Source of the DNA: Rhynochetos jubatus
Taxonomy: Eukaryota > Chordata > Aves > Eurypygiformes > Rhynochetidae
Reading direction: 5' to 3'
Length of the DNA: 64,000 nt
NCBI GenBank assembly: GCA_027574665.1
Contig: CM050648.1
Coordinates: forward strand, 41,325,700-41,389,699
The notes under the pieces were generated by a model, which was given only the letters and a program-made list of their open reading frames with translations, was not told the DNA's origin and searched no databases. The position numbers and the translations under genes are program-made. Shown piece by piece: positions 1-12,794 of this stretch (position 1 is its first letter; every line of letters begins with the position of its first letter).

Positions 1-3000
1 GATGAGATAAAACAAGTAACCCAACTTATTAAACCCACGTCAAGACTGGATGCATATGGAAATGAAGTCTCCTATTCCCAAACAGATAGACTAGATATGT
101 CAGGATGTTTTTGCCATCTCTGATATAAAAATAGGTGTCAGCAAAACCTGGTATAAATTCTTGCAAGCCCCTGCAGGAATGCTGCTGTTTTCCTCCGGAC
201 TGTTCAACCAGCACAACCACCCAGAGATTTCTCATAATCAAGGAAAAGAGGAGAGGAACACCCCACCCCAAACCCTCACTTCTGTTGTGTTCCAAATCCC
301 TAACAGCACAACCACAGCAGTTTTTCTAATTGGTTAGATGGACCTTGCAAGAAATACTCCTGGGTTATCACCACTGACCCAGGGTTTGTCCCTTGTCCAA
401 GAGGAAATGACAAGATTACTTCTCTGGGGTACTGGTGCCATCACTGGGGGTCAGAAAAGAAGAAGTCAGGAGCCTTTTGTGGCCTGGAAGTAAACCAAAA
501 CATCTGCTTTTAACAGCCAAAGCAAAACAAGGCATGCTTCTACAAGCTGCATCTCACTATTCCTCAGGAAAACCTCCCTGGCTTTTTCTGTTCTGTGTTT
601 TTCTGTGAGCAGGCATCACGATCGGCATGTGCGGGGGCTGTTACCAAGTGCTCCTAAAACTCGCACTCCTACACCTCGTACGTGCGTGCCCGTGCTCATG
701 CACGCGTAAAAACCAGCAGCAAACGGCCGTGACCTGAAGGAAGCACGGAGCACAGTCAGCCACCCTGCTGAACCAATTTAAGCAGACTGCAAAGATGCTT
801 ACCATCGTCAGCGTGGGTAACGGCAAAACATACAATAAAAAAGGAGCACAATAAAAAAGAAAAAATCAGAAATGCTTTGCCTTTAAGCATATCTTGGTTT
901 CTCCTCCCACCCCAAAAAAGCTAGTGTGTTGCTTTTGTAACCCATTATTATCATCCATATACACAAACATAGCGATTTCATGCTTGATCTAGAAAGCGAA
1001 CAAATTGAACTGCCAAAACACACCTAGCGTATGACCAAAATGCAAGCTCTTGGGCTTCATTCAAGCGGCTCAAGCCCAACGTCTCTTTTTCTATGTTTCT
1101 TTCTCCATTTCCCTTCATTTTGCTACAGATTTATGATCTCTAAATTTTAGAAGATTAAACTGGCAGGGATCTTGCTCTTTAACAAAAGCACTTCTCAGTC
1201 TGCAGCTGCAGCAGACAGACAGGCTGCAGCCTGAGGACGCTGGATCTGCCATGGAGTACGGAGAATTTCAAATTTAGGTCACCCGTGCCGCTCTCATCCC
1301 AGGGAACGGTGGCAGCGTGTTATTCCACACTTGGCTGTTCTCCTGCTGATCTGAGTCTTGAACAAGACAACAGTCCCAGTGCAATTTAAAGAACAAAGTC
1401 AGCATAGGAGATATTTAATGCTGAAGATGTCAGGAAAGGGACAAAGTGATTGGGAAGGAAAATTAACTTTTCTAAAGTTTGGTGCTGGAGGAAGAAGGCA
1501 CAAACACTATAACTGCAGGAACGTGCGGGCTTTGGCTGGGTTCGCTGCCTCTGTGACTGGGACACAAAGCAGGGACCGATAGCAGGCAGAAATTGTCACC
1601 CTGTGAGGGTAAGCGGAGCTGAGCCAGCCACGATGTCTCATCTTTGCTGGAGGCTGCTCACTGCCATGGCCACAGTGACAAACGCCAGCGGGGGAGCCAG
1701 CGCCAAGGCCTGACCTCACCGGTGATAGATATGGCACTTTGGGCGCTGAGGCTGTCAGAGCAGCTGCCTACCCACCTTTCTGCAAATGAGCAAACCCAGC
1801 AACATTCGAGAGAGCAAAACTCCTCGAGGAAATAAGTGCTTGCCGCCAGAAGGTTGAGCGATGCGGCCGGGTCTCATGCGAGCAGAAGGTGAAAGGGGGA
1901 AAGCTCCAACACTTCCCTTGGGGCTCTGCTATAACCCAGGGGGCTGGAGTTATAGAATCAGCACAACACAGCAACAAGCATATTTTTACAGAACAGCTCC
2001 TATATGATTGAGGTATTCAACTACACGTGAATCCAGAGAGGAAAAGCTTAATGAATAGCGATACAAGGCATTTTAGCTCGCCTTGTGATTCTTACTCTCC
2101 TGATTCAAAGCTGCGTCACTTCCCCTAGTGCAGGCAACACGGGCAATGCAAGGGAAGATATCTTGGAAAGCCTTTTGCCCACTGCCTGTAGGCCTAGACA
2201 AAGATTAACAGAGCGAACACGGGAGAGGCAACACCTACTGAACATTCACTAGCAACTAAAGTGGCTGGGCTTGCCATTGGGCATTGCAATTGACCCACAA
2301 AGGACAAAACCCACTCGGACAGGTCACAGAATGAGAAGAAACTTCAAAATAAAGAGTTCTGGATAAATCCGCAGATGTAAGTGTTTACCTGGAGGATGAT
2401 TTTCATTTTTGTAAAAGATAGTAAGGAGATGTATCAGAAAAGGTCCAGCTGGGGTTAAAAATCCCCACTTTATGTGAATAGAGATAAGTTACATGGAAGA
2501 GCTGGAAATGAAATAATAAATGGAAGAAAACCAAGTATCATCTGTATATCGTGACAACAGATACCAGATCTGTCATAATAAGTAGAGTTCATATTGTCTA
2601 ATTTATGTAACGGGTTTTTAGAGAAGCAGCAAAGTTCATTCATGGGATACAATTTTTTTCTCCGATTAGAGATTTGCAGAAGAATCAATGTGACAGGCAG
2701 TCTTATTATAACTTTCACACATATAAAAGGCTAGTAAGTAATTTCCTAATTACAGACATTCGGAAAGAGAGCTGATCCCTTCTCCAGTCCATTACCCTGC
2801 CAACTGAAGATAATTCTCTACCATCTCTTAGCTAATGCATTGCTAGATCTAGTTACTAGAGACCACAAGTGCTAGAGGCTCTTCCTGTTTTCTGTAGGAG
2901 ATGATTCCATGGGTGTATGCATCTACAAAATGAATATTAAAGAAATTTCGTTTATATTTTTCTTTGTTAATCCCCATTTTTGTTACATCTCCTATTTTGA

Positions 3001-3014
3001 AAATTTCTTTTGTA
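1..3014. other. Unique non-coding DNA, left end of window
   Basis: No gene, transposon or RNA gene is recognised in this stretch. Short open frames occur on both strands, but none has both a good splice frame and a protein-like composition. A CpG-rich patch at 615-745 is listed separately, and scattered CpGs also occur at about 1,520-1,890. The rest is AT-rich, ordinary intron-like or intergenic vertebrate DNA. Confidence 0.6.
615..745. promoter_or_regulatory. Small CpG cluster
   Basis: About a dozen CpG dinucleotides fall within about 130 bases, including a run with CGTACGTGCG and CACGCG, in DNA that is otherwise CpG-poor. That density is unusual for methylated vertebrate intergenic sequence and could mark an unmethylated regulatory element. 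There is no TATA box, CCAAT box or splice-supported exon next to it, so the function is unknown. A chance patch of TG/CG alternation is a fair alternative. Confidence 0.25.
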
Positions 3015-3048
3015 CTTCAATTTTATTTCACCTTCAATTTTATTTCTT
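3015..3048. repeat. 17-bp tandem duplication
   Basis: Two adjacent copies of a 17-base unit beginning CTTCAATTTTATTTC differ only in the last two bases. This is a simple slippage-type duplication. The second copy overlaps the donor end of the candidate minus-strand exon at 3,032-3,140, which weakens that exon call. Confidence 0.8.
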
Positions 3049-3140
3049 GTATTTGTGGTTTTCTTTCCTGATATTCTTCCAATATCATTGATCTCCTCCA
3101 AGAGATAAAACATCTGCTGCTGACTGCCTGTTCCAGGTGT
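3032..3140 (-). CDS. Candidate internal exon (unidentified protein)
   Basis: On the minus strand a strong acceptor (a pyrimidine tract ending TTTTGTGCAG) is followed by 109 bases open in one frame, then GAAG|GTGAAA as a possible donor. The frame begins TPGTGSQQQMFYLLEEINDI and continues with a Lys/Thr/Asn-rich end; it starts in phase 0 and leaves one base over. The frame stays open past the donor for a further 21 codons or so. The peptide is hydrophilic and protein-like, but I do not recognise a family. The donor lies in a tandem repeat and is not strong. It could be an intronic pseudo-exon. It has the same strand as the other candidate exons in this window. Confidence 0.2.
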
Positions 3141-4962
3141 CTGCACAAAAGAAACACAGAGCTTGTTGCAATGCCAACCAACATCAATAGGAATCCTCAA
3201 CCAGCTTCAGTGGGGTCAGGATCAGGACTTCAGAGCCGCTACTCCCCCCTGCAGTATGCTCCATTGGGCATCTTTATACAGGCAACAGCTGTAATATCCC
3301 CAATCATATTTCAGACCCTTGCTGCTAATATTCCCAAGTTTATTTTCCAGCATGACTCTTTTTGAAGTCTTTCTATTACTTGCCATAGTTTTATTTAGGA
3401 TTATCCTTTGTAAAGTTAATTACAGTTTTGCATCTCATTTTATGTTCCTGACCTCTTCAGATTCTTTTGAACTTTAAATATTTGTGCAGACTTGTATTTT
3501 CAGATCTTCTTAGTTTGAATGTGGTTTGTACAGCATCTGAATTCCCTCTATATCATCATTTTAGTTTAGAAGGACAAAACAAAAGTCCTTTGGAGAGGGG
3601 AAGCAGGACAAAGTTTTTGAAGAAACATGTACAGTTAAATCCTCCTTTGTCACACTACCCATCAGATTACTTTTGTTGAAGTAATTTTGACTTCAAGTCC
3701 TAAAATACTGGCACAAATTATATATAACCTATTTTGAAGAAAAAAACCCAACAACCCATAATTAAAGTTATATAAACTTATACTGACTTCTATAATAAAG
3801 CAATAGGAAGCAGCAAACAGTAGAGAAAAATAAATACTTTAAGAGATGCCAACCTACTGGGAATACTAAACAACATCACTGCTTAAACTGTAAGAAGCAG
3901 TAGAAAATAATTCCTTACAGAGTTACAGTTAGGCTATCTTTAGCACCTGATGAGTTATTTTTGATTATTTTACATACATTATATTAATATTATATCAATA
4001 TATAAGACAAAGGTGATGTAGGCACCATATGGTCTGTTAATTCCAGTCCTGACAACTGCTCTGTTCTTTGTCTATTCCTCTGCTGGACTGTTAGAAAATA
4101 TGCAACTGGTGTCACCAACATCAACAGCAAAGCAGAGCCCCATCAGGCATTGCAAATATTAATGCATAGGTAAATAAAAGCATGGGACACCAGGAACAGA
4201 AATTGTGAATTAACAGCCCTGCAAGACATCTCTCCCCCAATGAGGAACATGGCTGGATGGATAAGGTATCCCAGTAACTTACTCCTTCACGTTCAAGCAA
4301 GTTCGGATAAACAAGACACAAATATACCCTGCTGTGAAAAGGATGCACACTGTCTTTGCAGAACATACAATTCCTGGATAATTTTTCTGGAAATCCATCC
4401 AGTCTGTACTGCACTAGTGCATAAATTGAAACCTTACGTGCCAAACAAGACAGTGGCAGAGGGACTGAGGGTAAAAGCATCCCACCTTTTTGGGAAGGGA
4501 CAACCCCAATGCCCCAGTGGTGGTGATGAAGAAAAAAAAACCCAAACCCCAACCCAAAAAACAGAAGGAAAAAGGAACACCCCCTTCCCCCACCCAACCC
4601 TCTGAAATTAGTTAGATTAGGGCACCTACTGCCAGCATCACCCTAATGCTACTTCAAGTTTGGAAAGCTTTGGGATACTAGTAACCACTGATGAGAGAGA
4701 GAAGCCTCTCAGACATCCAAAACAATACAACTAGTAGCAAAGGGAGGTGGAACTGGGAAATCTAAACAGGGTGCTCAGGAAGGACATGAGTTGTTCAAGT
4801 AAATCAGTGCTGTTAGAATATATTTTATGTACGTAAATCCTTTTAGACTTAAATTTTTTTAATCTCTAGATAATTCCCACATGCCGTTGCTGCTGTTACC
4901 AAGTTATAAGGAGTGGAGCATGCAGAAATAGGAAACTGTTCTTGCTAGGTACACTTACTTAC

Positions 4963-5071
4963 TTTTGCACTGGGAATGGAGCAGTGGGCAACTGAAACAC
5001 AGCTGGGATGGCTCAGCAGTATAAGGGTCCATGCGCTCCTCCACACTCTTGCAACCAGCTGGGATGGCACA
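4963..5071 (-). CDS. Candidate internal exon, Cys-rich frame (unidentified)
   Basis: The splice signals are among the best in the window. The acceptor is a C/T tract ending CCCCTTCCCCTGCAG, and the donor is AAAA|GTAAGT. Between them lie 109 bases. One frame from the first base reads CAIPAGCKSVEERMDPYTAE followed by PSQLCFSCPLLHSQCK, with five cysteines. A second frame is also open across the whole block, so the coding frame is not settled. The third frame, which would be needed to join the candidate exon at 5,399-5,622 in phase, has a stop. This could be a coding exon, a lncRNA exon or a GC-rich pseudo-exon. No family is recognised. Confidence 0.25.
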
Positions 5072-5398
5072 CTGCAGGGGAAGGGGGAGCACAGCCAAGC
5101 TGCCAAATGCCACAGCTGCAGTCCCAGCAGCTGAGACTCACTTTTGCCACCCAGCAAGGAAGCTCGGCCATTAAGATGTGGTTGCATTTCACCCATACTG
5201 ATAGGATGAGGCTGGGCTCCCACCTACTCCATCCCCAACCAGTGCTCCCTCTCTGCACTAACTCCAGCAGCAAAGTGCCTCTGGAAGGGGTTCATGGTGT
5301 GTGCCCCAACCTTACCCCAAGATCTGGACTGGAAGCCACCCCTGTCTGAGACCAACTCCCTTAGGTACTGTTCCAGCACTGATTATTACTTCTCTGAC

Positions 5399-5622
5399 CT
5401 AAAATTAGGCCATTTTGGCCCAGCAGCACATCACCATGATGCTGTAGATCAAGCAGCTGGATGGGGTCAGGCTGCTGAGAGAAGAGGCACGATGACAAGG
5501 ACGGGTTGCTGCAGGCACTCTCTGCACTTGAATAAGGCTGCGAGGAACTGTACTCTGGCGGGAACGTCACCTTGCCAGGCTCCTGTGTGGCAACAAGACC
5601 TTCTATCTTCTCCAAAACATCC
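5399..5622 (-). CDS. Candidate exon with Ser/Gln/Pro-rich frame (unidentified)
   Basis: A 224-base block on the minus strand has a plausible acceptor (…AACCCAAG|G) and a weak donor (TTTTAG|GTCAGA). Its 74 codons include LEKIEGLVATQEPGK, then FPPEYSSSQPYSSAES, then a Gln/Leu/Asp-rich end. Codon use looks coding-like: CAG is strongly preferred over CAA and GAG over GAA, and several CpG-containing codons (ACG, CCG, TCG) are retained. If the donor is not used, the frame runs on to a stop at 5,361-5,363, so a terminal exon is possible. The low-complexity Ser/Pro/Gln content resembles transcription-factor or adaptor linkers, but no family is recognised. The opposite strand is also open, as expected for GC-rich DNA. 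Confidence 0.28.
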
Positions 5623-5629
5623 CTTGGGT

Positions 5630-7740
5630 TACAGAGGTGCAGCCAAATCAGGATAGAGAATTGATCCAGAATAAAAATAATGCCCTCCCAGCAAAAGGAG
5701 GGGGAAAAGACAAGAAAGAGAAGCACAATTTACAACCTGGCTCAGTTCTGAGTACACTCAATTGTGCAAAACGTGGATACTTTCCTGTAGGTCTGTTGAG
5801 TTTTTCTTTACAAAAATCATGTTAACTGTTTTATTTAATGTAAGTACCTGCACCTGACATGTCCTGCTCACGATGCTGGCTACTCCTTATAAATGCAAAC
5901 CTGCACAGCATTAACAGGTTATAGGAAAGCTTGAAATCCTGGCATGAGCACAACATCGCGTCGTTTTTGGTTTGGGGTTTTTCCCTCTCCACCCTTGGAG
6001 GAGGGTTGCATACAGGCACTGTATGTTCAGGCGAGAGGTTATAGCAGCCTTCAGATCTGGGATGCAGTTGTTCTGCTTCAGAGTTAACACTTCCCAAGGT
6101 CAGTATGGTAGATCAAGTGTCTGAGCTCCGGGCAGTAGACATACATGGACAGGATTGCTTCAGATGCATTCTGCTCATGGGTTTAACAGTAATAGTCACA
6201 ACCGAAAGAGATGGAAATGCCTTTTTTCTTCTTTTTTTTTTTTCCTTAAAAGCTCAGAATCTAAACAGTCTTCATTTTACCCAAACTGGTTTTGCAATCT
6301 AATCCTACCTGTTGATTTCCAGATCTGTCCTTTTAGTACCACTTACAGAAAAGAAGATTAAAACAAATAAAACCTATCTCTGCTCCAAAAAAAGATTTAA
6401 GAAATTATCATGAAACAAGAAGCATATCAAGTCACTACCAACCAGATTTGGTTAAATCTACTTGAGGTTACTGCTCAGTCAACTTTGTTTCACTGTATTT
6501 CTTGAGATTCTAATCTTCTTGTCACTTCTTTTCTGGCAAAAATCTTCTTCAGTTAGACTGTAGAATCAGTTCAACTGAGGTCTAACAAATACTGCTTATT
6601 TGTCATGCTAAGATTGTCTTTGCTTAACATTAGGTAAGGAAGTGACAAATCTAGTTGTGCATATATGTACTGATACGCAACAGGAAGTATGTGGGATTTT
6701 CTACTGTGAGTGAAGAAACATTGCAAAACAAACAAACAAAAAACAAACCCATTGTGAGATCTGGTGACAATGGCCATAACTTCACAGCACCCCAGGCATG
6801 CACATGCCTTGCTAGTCCCACACAACCACAGTTCTCATCAACCTCATCAAGAACTAAGGTCTCATGGCAGTCTTAGAGGGTGTTACGAGAACAGGTTCAA
6901 ATAGTTTAGCCTACACATTACTGTATGGAAGTTACCCTCAACCATGAGTGTAACAAGTGATTTTTACACATATATATATATATACACACATATATATATA
7001 TACACATACACACACATATATTTTATATATATATGTAATAAAAAACAGTGATGTTGACACATCTCACAGAAACAAGCATTTGTATTGCCAGTGAATATAT
7101 TAGCATTTCATCCTCCCTACTGCTGATAAGTACATTACTACAGAGCATTTCAACAGGACACTTGAATCACTAGCTTTTTTTTTCCCCCCCAAAATATGCA
7201 GAGAAAAAACATCAGTAAAACTTGTCAGTATAAGTGCAGATGATACAAATCACTACTGGTGGAAAGCACTGTATCACAGACAAGTAAGATGATGCAGAAC
7301 TTGTTAATATCCAGGAGCTGAAATACAGTATTGAGAACCAAAATACGTAACACAAAACTGCACTTGGAGGGCACAGTCCATGTGTTGGGATCAAGCAGCA
7401 CATGTCCCCAGTAACAGCCCCTCCTGCAGCTAAAGGGGATAGGCAGTTGCACCCACCACTTCTTTTCACAGTGGAACCCCGAAAGTCCAACTTCTAGAAG
7501 AAAATAAAATAAATTAGTAAGAAAACTTATCTTAACAGTTGCACTGTTTAATATTTTTTTTTCTGGTCACAAATCTTTTTTTTATAATATAATATGATTC
7601 TTTGACATTCTAATGGAGGAAAAGAGTCCACATGTATCTACAGTGCTCATCCTAAGCATTTAACAGCTACTTTGACAAGAAGTCTTTTCATGCTTTGGTA
7701 TACTAGTGCAATGTTAGTGTTCTCAACCCTAGCCTGAAGG
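5630..7740. other. AT-rich non-coding DNA
   Basis: No gene is supported. Short open stretches on the minus strand around 5,990-6,190 are interrupted by stops, with a frame change, and lack good splice sites. A T-rich tract lies at about 6,220-6,245 and the TA/CA microsatellite at 6,965-7,035. The remainder is ordinary AT-rich sequence. Confidence 0.6.
6965..7035. repeat. Compound (TA)n/(CA)n microsatellite
   Basis: Alternating runs of TATATA and ACACAC extend for about 70 bases. Such alternating purine-pyrimidine DNA is hypermutable in length and prone to slippage. No function is implied. Confidence 0.95.
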
Positions 7741-7762
7741 GTTTCTAAATTAGTAAGTCAAC

Positions 7763-7776
7763 GTTACCATGGTAAC
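7763..7776. promoter_or_regulatory. Palindromic RFX X-box motif
   Basis: The 14-mer GTTACCATGGTAAC is a perfect inverted repeat. It fits the known RFX-family X-box pattern (two GTTNCC half-sites arranged head to head around an AT step). RFX1-7 bind such sites at promoters and enhancers, notably those of cilium genes. The motif itself is directly visible; occupancy and target gene are inference. No nearby promoter or exon is evident. Confidence 0.5.
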
Positions 7777-7867
7777 ATAATGTACTACCAAAACGGACCA
7801 CTTTTTATACATCCACTATAATCAAGTTAGTGACCAAGCAAGTTATAAAAAAATCTTGCTTTTTCAG

Positions 7868-7918
7868 TTTGGGGTTTTTTTTTGTTGGTTGGTTGGTTGT
7901 TTTTTGTTTTGTTTTTAA
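7868..7918. repeat. G/T-rich simple repeat with (GGTT)n
   Basis: A tract of T runs interrupted by GG, including four consecutive GGTT units, lies in an otherwise unique region. It is simple-sequence DNA of a kind common in bird introns. Confidence 0.85.
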
Positions 7919-9391
7919 CTATTCCCACAGCTTCGTAATTATTATTAAGATACATACAAAATCTGTTTTGTTTTTCATGCAGGAATAGATCCTATGTAAA
8001 CAGAAAAAGAATCACCACCACCACCAGCAAAACCAGCAGTTCTTAGGATTGGCTAAGGATCTCTGTAGTTTCAGTTCCCAGGCATACAAAGCTTTAACAG
8101 TCCATCTCTCGTTTTACTTTTGCAGACTGTTTGCAAGCAAAAGACACTCTTTCCTTGTCACTATGCTATTTAAAACACTGTGAACACCTCACTATGTGCT
8201 TCTTACACATCTGAGCATCCTGCCCATCACGTCTCAGATACCCTGAGGCACATTAAATGCCCTAAAAGTCAACCTGCCATCCTTGCTCAGACAACCTTCA
8301 AACTGAAAATATTCAAGCTAAAAACATTCTCATATAAAGTTCAATGTTCAAAAGACATCATCTTCGTGGTCATCACATCCACATGGACCAGGGCATCTCT
8401 CCTACATTCACACAGATTTGACAAATATAGGAGTTTCTTTATCTCTCCAAAAAGAAATTAAAAAAAAAAAATCATCGCCCTGACAATAAATGCTCTCAGT
8501 ACAGCTGATCCTCAACCACCTTCATAGAAGGGCTACCACAGGATCCCACACAGACAAGAAGCCCTGTCCATCCTAACAAGTTTTCATGCAATGGTTTTTA
8601 TTCAAACAGCATCAAGACAACTTGTTTTTGGATATTTTCTATTAAAAGATAGCACCTCATTGTATAGAAATAGTATTTTTTGTCATAATCCTACTGCAGC
8701 AACCTCTTCAGGGTATTGCTGTCGTCTTACCATTCATAAACATATTTGGAAGAAGACTGAGGTTGTATGAACTTTTCTTGACTCCTGCTGTGTTGGAGAG
8801 TAAAAAAAGTCATTGGTTTATGGTTGTGTCAATAAGGGCTAAATATATTCATTTATAATATCATTTGCCAATAGCACTAACATTCTAAGTTGACTGTTGA
8901 GTTCAATGATTTGGGAAATTAGAGGGGTTTTTTTTCTGGAAATTAATAGGATTTTTTACTTGCTTTTATTAGTGGGAGACTATGTCAAATATTAAACCTC
9001 TCTATTTTTGACCTGGCTGACTAGTTTTTATTCTTTTAGAAGATGCTATCACTTATAGTTGAGAGGTAATGACAAAGCCTTTTTGATTAATTTGCTGAAA
9101 CAGCTACCTATAATTTATATTCCCTTCAGAAAGTTGGAAGGAAAGAAGGAAACAATGTCCAGAGACATAATGCAAACCCCTTCAAAAAGACTTAAACGAG
9201 CACGGGATTACTCCTCGCCTTCCTCTGCCACATAAAGCAGCAATATGTGAGCCAGGAACCTGTGAACCCTGTCCCACTCCACCCCCAGCTAACAAAAAAA
9301 TCACATCTGGAAGATATAAAGGAAAAGCTTCTCTCCCCTTCAAAGGATCTTCCACCTGGGAAAATACATCAGTCAAAATGCATGTGTAGTG

Positions 9392-9443
9392 GCATATATA
9401 TGTATATATACACTTTCTATATATACACATACGTATGCATATA
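9392..9443. repeat. TA/CA imperfect microsatellite
   Basis: About 50 bases of imperfect ATATAT and ACATACG units form a degenerate alternating purine-pyrimidine tract. Length polymorphism is likely. Confidence 0.8.
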
Positions 9444-12400
9444 CAGCACTACAGCTGAACTCGTGATTTCCAGTGTGGATGCACTTGTATAGGTATGACT
9501 TTCTGCTGTACGGGTGGAGTTTAGGGGAAGAGAACGTGACATTCTTTTCACAAAACACACATATGTATGAATGGGCCACCACAGTGAAATTACACATAAA
9601 GCTGAAATCTAGCACTGTCTTCAGCCTGTTTGACTTCCTAACTTTAAGTGGCTGGTTTAGCACAGTTTACAGTCTGAAATGCACTCCACCAGTTTGTGCA
9701 TAGCTTTCTCTTGCTGATTAGCATTTATAGGCTGCAACTAAAGAAAAAAGGTGTCTGGGGAGCTTTTTCACATACAACACTGAACACATACCTGAGCAAA
9801 AAACCACAAGTTTACACCCCAACAAATGTATCTGTTTGCTAAACAGTAAAAAAAGCCACATAACACTCCAAAGGTCACAAGAAAACTAAGTTCAAATGCA
9901 TTAGCAAATGCACATTCCCCTATTATGTTATAAAAGATGCAGTGTGAAAAATCCTTTCGGATAATCTTCTCCAAATCACTAATTCTCTTCCATTTACATG
10001 AGAAAAGAAACATCACAGCTTCCCTCACTCTAACAGCTCTCTAAGTCCTAACAGCTGCATCTTAATTGGAAAGAAAAACTGGTAAGGATGAGAACCAACA
10101 GTTGTTACTGCAAACAGGTAGCTCTGGATCCCTAGCAGATGCCTTTTTGCCAAACAACAACACACAAGTTGTAAAACTAAGGTGCTTGAAAATAACTCAA
10201 ACACCGAAACAAAATTACTGCCAACGAGGACAATGTATTTCAATGATAAAAATGCAGGAAGCACCAGCCAATTTCAAGCTGGACTAATTTGAACATAATC
10301 CTCACATGTAAATCCTAATTTATGGGAAATAATAACTTGAAATACTGGCAGTCAAATTCCTAATAGCTGGCATGCCAACCGCTAAAATGGTTCACACACC
10401 CGGCGTTTTTTAATACTATGTGAACTGCTGGGGTGGTGCAAAAATTAAAGTCATTTTCACTGATGCCCACGGCGAGAGCAGATCTGTGTTCCAAGGGTGA
10501 AGGGCACCGGTGGGTCAGCAGCAGCACAGCCCTCACTTTAACATCCCTCTGCTGCATGTCTGATTTCCTGCCTACAAATACTGAAGTTTTACTGGAGAAT
10601 TTTACTCCTTGTCAGAGGAACATTTAAAATACTGCATCATCTCTTGTCCAGGGTAATATTTACGCACATGAAAAAAATTAAATTGCTGTGACAGTGTAAA
10701 GAGTTGTGAATTTGCAAGGGAAGTGTGGTGCGAGTCTGGGCGCTTATCCATCACCTTGGCAGTGTCGTGTGGAAGGGCAGACAGCGGCTGCTGGGCAGCC
10801 ACTACGGCACCCCACCGTGCTCCTCTGTCATCCTTCTCCTTTCCCTGCTGCAAGGACAGTCCCAGGGTAAGAAAGAAATACACCGTTTGGAAGCATTTTG
10901 CAGTTGCTAAGCAACTGCTACAAAAACCCAAGAGATTTCAGTCAATGAACTGGCACATACACCTCTAAACATGTCGCTGGTGACATGTGGAGTGCCATCA
11001 TGCTGCCAGACAGCTCAGCTCTGGGATGCCCCAGCCCCAACACCAGCATGTCCCTCCTCATCTTTCAAACCTGCTTCAGCCACCACTTACTCATCCATCC
11101 CAGCACTCCCAGAACCAGAGAGGCACAGCAAAGAGCCGATTATTTTTAATCACAAAGAGGCCAGCTACACCCTTCCCTCAGTTACCACACACCTACAAGC
11201 TGTGACTGCTTGAAAAAGCAATTGAGATTGAAAAGCTGCTCCTGAACTAGCCCTCCTCTGGTAGGGACTGGGCTTCTGCCCAAGCCACACAGTGCATAGG
11301 CAGTGACCATTCCCAGCAATTCCCACGCCTGTTACCAGTTTCAGTGGGAAGTGACGGCCAAATTGCACACACCTTTAGGCTTCCATGATCGCACACCATC
11401 ATCATACCTGGTATTTTTTTTTCAAACCTGATATATATGTGTGTCCACAGGTTTTGACAGGGAATAAAGATTCTTTTGCTGCTCTTCTGTAAATTGCCAC
11501 TAGGTCCACATCATTGATGTAAGCTTGATGAGATGATACAAGGAAGCTACACTTGAAGGAAGTCTCTTCTGTTTTACAGAAGCTTCACTCCACAGCAAGT
11601 ACATACTGAGGGGAGGGGGACAACATGGACTCACCACACCGCAGTGCGCCAAGTTTTGTTATCAGTACAGAATATTACACTAAGGAAAAGTACAAATTTA
11701 TACTGGAAATTAAACCGTTTCTAACTAATGCAGCAGTTCAGTTCAGAAATAGCTTTCTGAGAGCAGCAACATGGCCAAGAAACTGCAGCCACGTCTGAGC
11801 CTGTCTATTGTGTCCCCTCTATGGCCAGCACCGGAGAAGGACCACCTCTGCCACCCAAGCCCATTGGAGAAGCTGTACCCACACCTGCCCATTTCTCTCC
11901 ACGGATGTTAAAAGGCACCAGGGCCATGGGATGGGCTTATCCCCGCCAAGAGGATGCCCAGCGCAGTGGGCTGCAGGGCAGTTGAGGGACCCCTCTCCAT
12001 CCCAGCTTCCTGCTTGCATTGACTGGAAACGGTCAGAGCTGGGAATCTGTCTGGCACTGGTGGTTTTGGGCCTTTTTGTGACCTTCTCTCACACATAACC
12101 TTTATACTAAAATAACTTTACAAAACTGCTGTCCCCCCTGTAAGACCAGAAGAAACAAACATGCCACCATATTTCTAAGAAATAGAGACACTTCTTGGAG
12201 TCACATTTGATTTTCTTATTTCCTGTGCTTATTTCCATCCTTAAAACAGGAAATACCATAATTATAGTCTTTTCCCTCTGTACCCAGTATTTTTTCAAAA
12301 ATTATCTGCTCTAAGTTATCAACACTGAGTTTTATTTATAACAGTGCTGTGGTACCAAGTAGACCTCTGTGACAGTGTTTCACACACATCTCACTTGGCA

Positions 12401-12794
12401 CCTCCAAGGGACCCATTACCTTCTTTATCCTCATAATTCTCAGTATACAGAAAAGAAACAATACAAATTCTTGAGAGCTCCTTGAGAAAGCTACTGTTTG
12501 CAGATCTCTTCTAAATATCTAATAGCAATTCATGTTCAGAAGTTTTCCTACTTCTTTTAACACTCTCCCAGTGATTTTAATAGCTATGCATTGCCAAGTG
12601 TTTTTAGGTAAACACTGGAAATATAAAGCCCTCAAATAAGTTTTGTGCTGTTTGGTTTCTTGGTGACTTTTTTTTTTTTAAATGAAGTGACCATACTGTA
12701 ACACTGCCAACTGCCTTCACTGGGAGCTAGTGAATCGAGCACAATTTTGAATAATCTGGGAAACAAAACTGGATTTAAGACTTTCAGGCATCTA

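Noticed and set aside
4121-4605. Overlapping long open frames on both strands (158 and 121 codons)
   Set aside because: Each is the shadow of the other. The minus frame ends in Phe/Gly/His runs produced by simple A/C-rich DNA, and neither has a recognisable domain. A tiny splice-bounded block near 4,280-4,330 is too short to call.
5008-5349. 113-codon plus-strand open frame
   Set aside because: It lies in a GC-richer patch open in several frames and has no splice context. The minus-strand blocks in the same patch have better signals.
5990-6190. Short protein-like pieces on the minus strand in two frames
   Set aside because: Stops interrupt both frames and the joining acceptor is poor. Interpretation as an exon or pseudogene would be forced.
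10602-10931. Minus-strand frame with a good acceptor, and plus-strand donor AGG|GTAAGA at about 10,866
   Set aside because: The patch is open in nearly all six frames because of its composition. The minus donor (GTGATG) is weak, and no frame is preferred by codon use.
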